The notes under the pieces are model-generated. The model was not told the DNA's origin, made no database searches, and saw only the letters and a list, made by a program, of their open reading frames with translations. Shown here in pieces: positions 50,584 to 55,981 of a stretch of 55,981 nucleotides of DNA. Numbering within the stretch: the stretch's first letter is position 1; every line of letters begins with the position of its first letter. A program made the translations under genes and the position numbers. The stretch is from JABDJZ01 sp047619685 (GTDB lineage: Bacteria; Bacteroidota; Rhodothermia; Rhodothermales; UBA10348), in NCBI GenBank assembly GCA_047619685.1, contig JBLHLC010000028.1:1-55981 (forward strand), written 5' to 3'.

Positions 50584-51720
50584 CTACCCTCGCCGCCACG
50601 CCCCTCCTATCAAAACGAGAGCGCCGGCAACGCAGACGCCGAAAAAGAGGCCTTCCAGGCTGCCCAGAACAATCTGCGTCGTCTGCCCAAAGTGATCCTC
50701 CCCGAAGAAGCGCCCCAACCCGCCCAGCTGCAATCTGGACTCAGGGAACGTCGTGGCCAGCAATTCCAGACTGCCACCCATGAGACGCCCGCCGGCAGCC
50801 GGCAGAAGCGCTCCGGCCAATGCTGTGGCAAGGCCGGCCCCAAGTATGGGACGCCACGTTGCAACGCGGGCCGGATCCCCGCCCAGCCGCGCACCCAGGG
50901 CCAGAAATGCCCCCAGGACGGCCCCTTCCAGGCCTCCCGTCACCTGCGTGGGCGCGCTCCCCAGAATCAGATGGAAGGCGTCCACTCCAACGAGCTTCGC
51001 CATAGCTCCAACCACCAGTCCGCCAAGGGCAGCTCCCAGAACACTACAGCGGACCCGTCCGCGCGTGACCAGCCAGGCCCCCGCAATTCCGAGGCTCACG
51101 CCAAACCCGCCTACCAGGCCGACAATGACGTTCAGACCCAGAAGCACCAGCAGCACCGAGGCCGTACCCAGTTCGACATCCGCCGGCGTGTAGGCCAGGC
51201 CAGTCCCGTAAAGAAGTCCACCCAAGACGCCCGAGAACGCGCCGCCGAGCGTTCCTGCTGCTACCCAGAGGCGGGCCTGCGCGAAGGAGGGTGTGAGGTC
51301 TGCGATAGACTTTAGTGGAATCGCAGCCGGGCTCGTGCCCTCAGTCACCGCCTCAACGGCGGCAACAAATCGGTAGCCGTGCGATGGCACCGTCTGTATG
51401 AATCTGGGGTTGGCGGCGTCATCGCCCAGCTTCCCCCGAATCGTCTTGATGCACTGCGTGAGCGCCGAATCGCTCACCACCACGTCGTGCCAGACCTCCT
51501 CAAAGAGCCTGTCCTTGGACAGCAGTTGGCCATGCTCGCGCACCAGGAGCACGAGCGCGTCGAAATACCGCGCACTGAGCTCAACTGGCTCATCTCCCTT
51601 CCGCAGCTGGCGGTTGGACGTCTCGATGGTGAAGTCACCGAACCGATAATTCTGGTCTTCCGGAGAGGCCACGTAGATTTCGCAGTTCGCGTGCGGTTTC
51701 ACAAAGTTGGCAGTAGACAT
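50584..51720 (-). CDS. Membrane-tethered winged-helix regulator (ToxR/CadC-type DNA-binding domain)
   Basis: 378 residues. The N-terminal domain (about 25-118) is an OmpR/CadC-type winged helix: YRFGDFTIETSNRQLRKG, LLSKDRLFEEVWHDVVVSDSALTQCIKTIRGKLGDD and FIQTVPSHGYRF. It has no receiver domain. The rest (about 145-375) is a Gly/Ala/Leu-rich bundle of six or seven membrane helices with many GxxG steps, without the periplasmic sensor domain of CadC or ToxR. Signal input could be membrane state or a lipophilic ligand. It is divergent from the membrane protein at 51878, its likely target. The 157-bp gap between them showed no clear palindrome. Confidence 0.85.
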   Translation of the reverse strand: MSTANFVKPHANCEIYVASPEDQNYRFGDFTIETSNRQLRKGDEPVELSARYFDALVLLVREHGQLLSKDRLFEEVWHDVVVSDSALTQCIKTIRGKLGDDAANPRFIQTVPSHGYRFVAAVEAVTEGTSPAAIPLKSIADLTPSFAQARLWVAAGTLGGAFSGVLGGLLYGTGLAYTPADVELGTASVLLVLLGLNVIVGLVGGFGVSLGIAGAWLVTRGRVRCSVLGAALGGLVVGAMAKLVGVDAFHLILGSAPTQVTGGLEGAVLGAFLALGARLGGDPARVATWRPILGAGLATALAGALLPAAGGRLMGGSLELLATTFPESRLQLGGLGRFFGEDHFGQTTQIVLGSLEGLFFGVCVAGALVLIGGAWRRG

Positions 51721-51877
51721 TAAGTCCCATTCGACCCACCTGCAAAGGGTGGTGGCGATACTGACCGACGAATCTCGTTACATCATGAAGGGCTCACCAG
51801 GGCCTCATACCATGCTCATGCCACTCACAAGTCCCCCTGATAGATTGGAAGCCTAACCAAGACACGCAGGTACGACA

Positions 51878-52447
51878 ATGACCCAAAATATTGAGAACGG
51901 AGACGCGTCAGGCATGAGCCGGTGGAGACTGATAGGCTGGTCCGCGGCGGCGCTCCTACTGCTACTCCCCCTGGTCGCCATGCAATTCACCGATGAAGTG
52001 GTCTGGGATCTGACCGACTTCGTGGTGTTCGGCGCCATGCTGGGGGGCGTCGGGCTGGCGTTCGAGTTCGCATCGAGACTGTCGGGCAAGGCTCCAAACA
52101 AGGCTGCCTATAAAACGGGCTTCGGCATTGCGCTTCTGGCCGCGTTCCTTCTCTTCTGGGTGAACGGCGCCGTCGGCATCATCGGGTCAGAGGACAACGA
52201 CGCGAATCTGATGTACTACGGGATAATTCTGGTTGCCGTTGTGGGTGCGCTTATCGCGCGGTTCGAGCCGCGGGGAATGGCGCTGGCCATGACCGTTACC
52301 GCCGGGGCGCAGGTCCTGGCATTCGTTATCGCGCTCGCTGCCGGATGGGGGTTCACTGGGCCGATCACGCTGTTCTTTGGTGCGCTGTGGGCCGGATCAG
52401 CGTCGCTGTTTCGGCAGGCGGCGAAGGAGGCATCCGGCGAGCGCTAG
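51878..52447 (+). CDS. Conserved-type inner-membrane protein, unknown function
   Basis: 189 residues with five or six membrane helices (starting at about 18, 43, 78, 108, 135 and 155) and the cytoplasmic tail AAKEASGER. The pattern DLTDFVVFGAMLGGVGLAFEF near residues 45-65 recurs in unnamed membrane proteins of Rhodothermota and Bacteroidota, as far as I recall. No transporter motif is visible. It is divergent from the membrane-tethered regulator, which suggests it is regulated by it. Confidence 0.8.
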   Translation: MTQNIENGDASGMSRWRLIGWSAAALLLLLPLVAMQFTDEVVWDLTDFVVFGAMLGGVGLAFEFASRLSGKAPNKAAYKTGFGIALLAAFLLFWVNGAVGIIGSEDNDANLMYYGIILVAVVGALIARFEPRGMALAMTVTAGAQVLAFVIALAAGWGFTGPITLFFGALWAGSASLFRQAAKEASGER

Positions 52448-52560
52448 GGGGCTGTTGCCGACGAGACCGGTATGCCTCTCCTTGTCTGGGGTTCTGACTG
52501 GAGGCTTGAAACGGAACCGAATGCAACACTCGGCAGATGGCAACACGCCCTGACAACTCC

Positions 52561-52592
52561 TTGACATTTCGCCCCCCGAATCGCCATACAAT
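52561..52592 (+). promoter_or_regulatory. Tentative promoter of the two-component operon
   Basis: TTGACA (52561-52566) and TACAAT (52587-52592) are both excellent hexamers, but the spacer is 20 bp, longer than ideal, which may mean it needs an activator. The histidine kinase start codon is 24 bp downstream of the -10 box. Confidence 0.4.
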
Positions 52593-52615
52593 GCAGACAC
52601 CCTCCTCCACTCCCC

Positions 52616-54400
52616 GTGCGGTTCTCCCCAATCACCCGTCAGGTTGTCTTCTTCGCGCTGGCCGTCCTCGTGCCGGCGGCGATGATGGTGGCTGTTGGTG
52701 TCGCCTTGATGCAGAAGGAGTCCGAACTCGCCGGGCGGAGGGCCGTTGACAGCCGCACGCTCGTCGCGCGTCAGGTAGGCGATTCGCTCTTCGCCAATCT
52801 GGAGCTTGCCTACTCACTTGCCGATGGGGCGCTGGCAACTGAACGCTACACGGAGACTCGCCCGGCCGTTCTGATCCTGGGCCTCCACGAAGCAGGCTCC
52901 TTCCGGTCTCGCGCCGAGATCGGCGGAGGTGCCATCGCCCAAGGCTTTGACCGCTTCATGCGGGAGACCCAGTCGGCGGAGTCCGCCAAGGGCCCGGGTG
53001 CGTCGCTCTTGGCCTACCGGTCTCGCCTCGCGCGTACCACTGACTCAGTGGAGATTGGGTACCTGAACCAGCGCATCGGCCGTGCCCTCCGGCAAACGGG
53101 CCGAGCGACTGAGTCCGAAGCAGCCTGGCGAGAAATGCTGGGCCTTTCCTCCACGATTCACGACGACTTCGGGGTGCCCTTTGCCTATTACGGAGCCAAT
53201 GAGCTTCTGGAGGCAGAATCGACACGCGTCGCAACACGCCTGGCGCGGGATCTTCGCCAGAACAGGTGGATCAGTGGGACGGGCCTCGCCTTTCTCGCTG
53301 ACCTCGTCCCATCCGGGCCGGAACTCACAGCACTTCGGGAGGAACACACCCTGGCCCGATACGCCGCTGCGCTCCGGCCACCTCGGGGTGCGGCCCTTTG
53401 GCAGCTTGATGCCACCTCCAGATGGCTGGTGCGCACTGAGGCCACCGACACGGCTCTAGTGGCTGCCATCCGGATCGATTCCCTCCGCGCCCTCTATCCC
53501 TCGTTGTTGGCGGGTGTCCAGGTGGGCATTCAGGAAACCGAGGATGAGCATCTTCTGACCCCCTACTTCCCTTCGCTGGTTGCGACTGTCCAGCCGGATG
53601 CGGTCGCGTTGCCAGGCAACCAGAACCGGTTCTTCCTCATCGGACTCGTCGCCTTTCTCGGGCTCACGGTCTTTGGCGGCTACCTCCTCTGGCGCGACAT
53701 CCGTCGAGAGTCCCGACTGTCCGCGTTGCGTGCCCGGTTTGTGTCGTCGGTGTCCCACGAACTGCGTACACCGCTTACGTCGATCCGGCTGTTTGCGGAA
53801 TCAATGCGGTCCGACGGCTCGACAGACGATGCCGAACGGGACCGTGGACTCGGTATCATTGCCGGCGAAAGTGAGCGGCTCACACGCATGCTGAACAACG
53901 TCTTGTCGACCTCCCAGATCGAGCAGGGCCGCATGACGTACCGCCGCGAGTCCGGCAACGTTGGTACCGTGGCGCGACGCGCCGCTGATGCGATGCAGTA
54001 CGAGTTTGCGCCCAAGGGCGTGGACCTGAAGGTGGAGACTGAAGCCACGCCGGCTCTGCTGGACGCCGACGCCATTGAGCAGGCGGTGATCAACCTCCTT
54101 TCGAACGCGCTCAAGTACGGTTCAGCAGGGGGTGTTGTGGAACTCGCCTGCCGTCGAAACGGAACACACGCCATCGTGAGTGTGACTGATCACGGTCCCG
54201 GCATTCCGGCCGAGGAGCAGGGCGCCGTCTTCGAACGCTATTACCGCGCCACAGCGGAGAGCGGATCGAAGACGACAGGCGCCGGACTTGGACTGGCGCT
54301 CGTCAAGCATATTGTCGAAGGCCACGACGGCACAGTCCGTCTGGATAGCGAACCCGGCCTGGGCACCACCGTCACCATCGAAATCCCCCTGAACGCATGA
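52616..54400 (+). CDS. Membrane-bound sensor histidine kinase
   Basis: 594 residues from a GTG start. There is a membrane helix at about 10-32 and another at about 342-362, giving a periplasmic sensor of about 310 residues in between that matches no domain I recognise and is rich in Arg and Glu. The cytoplasmic part has HisKA with the phospho-acceptor His381 (VSHELRTPLTSIRLF) and HATPase_c (NLLSNALKYG, DHGPGIP, GAGLGLALVKHIV). It overlaps its response regulator by 4 bp, so the pair is translationally coupled. The signal is unknown. Confidence 0.9.
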   Translation: MRFSPITRQVVFFALAVLVPAAMMVAVGVALMQKESELAGRRAVDSRTLVARQVGDSLFANLELAYSLADGALATERYTETRPAVLILGLHEAGSFRSRAEIGGGAIAQGFDRFMRETQSAESAKGPGASLLAYRSRLARTTDSVEIGYLNQRIGRALRQTGRATESEAAWREMLGLSSTIHDDFGVPFAYYGANELLEAESTRVATRLARDLRQNRWISGTGLAFLADLVPSGPELTALREEHTLARYAAALRPPRGAALWQLDATSRWLVRTEATDTALVAAIRIDSLRALYPSLLAGVQVGIQETEDEHLLTPYFPSLVATVQPDAVALPGNQNRFFLIGLVAFLGLTVFGGYLLWRDIRRESRLSALRARFVSSVSHELRTPLTSIRLFAESMRSDGSTDDAERDRGLGIIAGESERLTRMLNNVLSTSQIEQGRMTYRRESGNVGTVARRAADAMQYEFAPKGVDLKVETEATPALLDADAIEQAVINLLSNALKYGSAGGVVELACRRNGTHAIVSVTDHGPGIPAEEQGAVFERYYRATAESGSKTTGAGLGLALVKHIVEGHDGTVRLDSEPGLGTTVTIEIPLNA

Positions 54401-55086
54401 CTCATCGTGTGCTGATCATCGAGGACGATTTTGCGATTCGGCAGGGTCTGGAAATGGCGCTGCTAAAACGCGGGTACGAGGTGCGAACGGCGCCCGATGC
54501 CGAGGAAGGCGAGGAAGTGCTCAGCGAGTTCGGTCCTCACATTGTGGTGCTTGATCTGATGCTGCCTGGGCGGAGTGGGCTGGAACTGTGCAAGCGGCTC
54601 CGGACGAATGGGACCGATACCCCCATCCTCATGCTAACGGCTCGCAGTGACGAGTCCGACCGCGTGCTGGGACTCAATCTCGGAGCGGACGACTACGTCA
54701 CCAAGCCCTTTTCGCTCGATGAACTGGAGGCCCGCATTCGGGCGCTCATCCGACGGTCTGCGCCAGGCGAACCCGACATCCAGGAACTCAAACTGGGCGC
54801 GGCCCGCATCGACTTCAAACAATACCGGGCGTGGAAGGACGATGAGGAGGTCCACCTTCCACCGAAAGCGTTCGGGCTACTCAAACATCTGGCAATGCAG
54901 CGAGGCGAAGTGGTGTCTCGCGACGCACTGCTCGAGGCCGTCTGGGGATTCGATGCGACGCCCACCACCCGCACGGTGGACACGCACATCGCCCAGGTCC
55001 GCGCGGCCATCGAGGACGACCCTGCCAATCCCATCTGGGTACGGACCGTGCACGGTGTGGGCTACATCCTGAACAGGGAGGCTTGA
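54397..55086 (+). CDS. OmpR/PhoB-family response regulator
   Basis: 229 residues. The receiver domain (1-115) has the acidic pair at Glu9-Asp10, the phosphorylated Asp53 (VVLDLMLPG), Thr81 and Lys103 (VTKPFS). The C-terminal winged helix (about 130-229) ends with IWVRTVHGVGYILNRE, as in PhoB-type DNA-binding domains. It is the partner of the kinase encoded just upstream (4-bp overlap). The GGCGAAA/TTTCGCC hairpin at 55107-55123 follows its stop. Confidence 0.95.
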   Translation: MTHRVLIIEDDFAIRQGLEMALLKRGYEVRTAPDAEEGEEVLSEFGPHIVVLDLMLPGRSGLELCKRLRTNGTDTPILMLTARSDESDRVLGLNLGADDYVTKPFSLDELEARIRALIRRSAPGEPDIQELKLGAARIDFKQYRAWKDDEEVHLPPKAFGLLKHLAMQRGEVVSRDALLEAVWGFDATPTTRTVDTHIAQVRAAIEDDPANPIWVRTVHGVGYILNREA

Positions 55087-55106
55087 CATGTCCCTGACAT
55101 CTTGCG

Positions 55107-55123
55107 GGCGAAAGGTTTTCGCC
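55107..55123 (+). terminator. Possible terminator hairpin after the two-component operon
   Basis: GGCGAAA and TTTCGCC form a 7-bp stem around a 3-nt loop, 20 bp after the response regulator stop. There is no T run, so it may be a weak terminator or a processing hairpin. Confidence 0.35.
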
Positions 55124-55197
55124 GCGCGATTCCTGCTTGACATCCCGTTGCTCGCTCTGGGCCATTTTGAGGATGTAATCTCAATAACACCGGCGAC

Positions 55198-55941
55198 ATG
55201 AAACGATTTTGCTTCCTCCTTCTGCTGTTGCCTTTTGGTGTCAACGCGCAGGGCCAATCGGCTGAAGAACTGCTGCAACAGGCGTTAACCCTTGAGCGGT
55301 CTCAAGGGGACTATTCTGGGGCGATTGCGCTGTACAAACAGGTGTCGGAGACGGCTGGCGTGGAGCGGCGACTCGCGGGTAGGGCGCTTGTGCAGATGGC
55401 GCGGGCGTATGAGAATATGGGGCGGTCTGAGGCGGCGCGGACCTACCAACGGGTGCTTGCTGATTTTGGGGATATGCCGGAGTTGGCAACTGAGGCGCGG
55501 CAGGGCTACGCGCGGACCCGCAGGACCGAACCGGTTGACCGAACTCCCCTCGAAAGGGACGTCGTCAACCTCGTCGGCCAGGAGCGCTACTTCGAAGGGT
55601 GGGGCGCTTCTCTTTCGCCCAGCGGGAAGTTCCTATCGGGCGCGACCGAATACCCACCGGGGGTTCGATTCATTGAGGTGGAAACCGGAATCGTAACCGA
55701 CATCCCTCTGGATCCGGAAGGCTATGGGGAGTTCTCGATCTTCTCCCCGGATGAGACCAAGGTGGCCTTGGGTTGGCATCGCTCAGAGCGAGAGCCGGAG
55801 GCAGAACGCTCTCTCTCCGACGCCATCATCGTGGATGTCGCCACTGGAAGTAGCCGCCGTGTCTTCGATATAGGCGAGTACTACGAGGACCCCTCTGTGC
55901 CTACACTGGCGAGACACTTTCCTGTTCATAGTTTAAGCTAG
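55198..55941 (+). CDS. TPR plus PD40-type beta-propeller exported protein, apparently truncated
   Basis: 247 residues as read. A signal peptide (MKRFCFLLLLLPFGVNAQ) is followed by a TPR region (about 20-110: EELLQQALTLERSQGDYSGAIALY and ALVQMARAYENMGRSEAARTYQRVL). A TolB/WD40-like propeller then begins (about 125 onward: GWGASLSPSGKFLSGATEY, FSIFSPDETKVALGW). Only about two blades are present before the frame ends at 55941 with an unusual tail (RHFPVHSLS). Full-length relatives continue for several hundred residues, often with a hydrolase domain. The gene is probably broken by an insertion, a rearrangement or an assembly join near 55900. It lies 111 bp after the two-component operon and could be one of its targets. 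Confidence 0.72.
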   Translation: MKRFCFLLLLLPFGVNAQGQSAEELLQQALTLERSQGDYSGAIALYKQVSETAGVERRLAGRALVQMARAYENMGRSEAARTYQRVLADFGDMPELATEARQGYARTRRTEPVDRTPLERDVVNLVGQERYFEGWGASLSPSGKFLSGATEYPPGVRFIEVETGIVTDIPLDPEGYGEFSIFSPDETKVALGWHRSEREPEAERSLSDAIIVDVATGSSRRVFDIGEYYEDPSVPTLARHFPVHSLS

Positions 55942-55981
55942 AACCGGTGCCGCGAGGCAGCCGGCGGGGGCGGATGAGGAA
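55895..55981. other. Possible junction with foreign or mobile sequence at the right edge
   Basis: The propeller reading frame loses its pattern within about 55895-55925. It is followed by an AT-richer stretch (TTCATAGTTTAAGCTAG) and a stop, then 40 bp of unassigned sequence to the edge. This fits the end of an insertion element or an assembly join, but nothing here identifies an element. Confidence 0.3.

Overview
The window looks like part of the chromosome of an aerobic, probably marine member of the Rhodothermota (Rhodothermales-like). This is inferred from several signs. GC is high, at roughly 60%. There are type IX secretion (T9SS) C-terminal sorting domains with the YPNPFNP motif (24796-32277, and 41404-42272 in a shifted frame). 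The ATP synthase operon ends at atpG, without atpD or atpC, and is headed by an M23 peptidase and a bactofilin. Many lipoproteins are encoded, along with algal and plant polysaccharide enzymes (GH16, GH78). No phage, plasmid backbone, CRISPR array, rRNA or complete insertion sequence was seen.

Layout. 1-3400: edge of a glycosidase-like lipoprotein gene, a tRNA-Ser(GCU), and a GPH sugar symporter/ROK repressor operon with two palindromic operators. 3421-3699: a 279-bp hairpin-rich, MITE-like repeat. 3700-11101: the operon M23 peptidase - bactofilin - AtpZ - AtpI-like - atpB-E-F-H-A-G on the minus strand. 11138-14026: rpsT, an OmpA-family protein and queG. 14031-16751: a large soluble PAS/GAF histidine kinase. 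16815-23186: a tight seven-gene minus-strand operon (BioD-like, MEMO-like, DUF2520-type, small hypothetical, cyclophilin, lysS, MFS). 23298-24723: a DtxR-family metalloregulator and a divergent cyclophilin-like lipoprotein.

24796-32277 encodes a 2493-residue T9SS protein. It joins a copper-radical oxidase (galactose/glyoxal oxidase family), PA14, PKD, Ig-like and beta-propeller domains, and a di-heme peroxidase-type domain. It is followed by the second copy of the 280-bp repeat and a frameshifted cytidylate-kinase-like gene. 33441-36954: GH16 laminarinase, aldo/keto reductase and CorA. 37004-41209: M24 peptidase plus a translationally coupled operon of a di-heme oxidoreductase lipoprotein, a Rieske protein and an outer-membrane barrel. 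A DtxR-like box precedes this operon and closely resembles the box before the DtxR gene. 41404-45789: a frameshifted T9SS beta-sandwich protein, a YiiX-like lipoprotein, and a YHYH - MORN - SCO cluster that suggests copper handling. 45800-50253: an MFS permease divergent from a GH78 rhamnosidase. 50226-55941: a small membrane protein, a membrane-tethered winged-helix regulator divergent from a membrane protein, a two-component system, and a TPR/propeller gene that breaks off just before the right edge.

How the genes fit together: polysaccharide capture and breakdown (GH16, GH78, edge glycosidase, GPH symporter with ROK repressor), respiration and energy (ATP synthase, SCO), and extracytoplasmic redox chemistry (copper-radical oxidase with di-heme domain; di-heme oxidoreductase with Rieske). 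Part of the redox module is predicted to answer to a DtxR-type metal sensor. Two single-base frameshifts, at 32881-32885 and about 42130, may be genuine or may be sequence errors.
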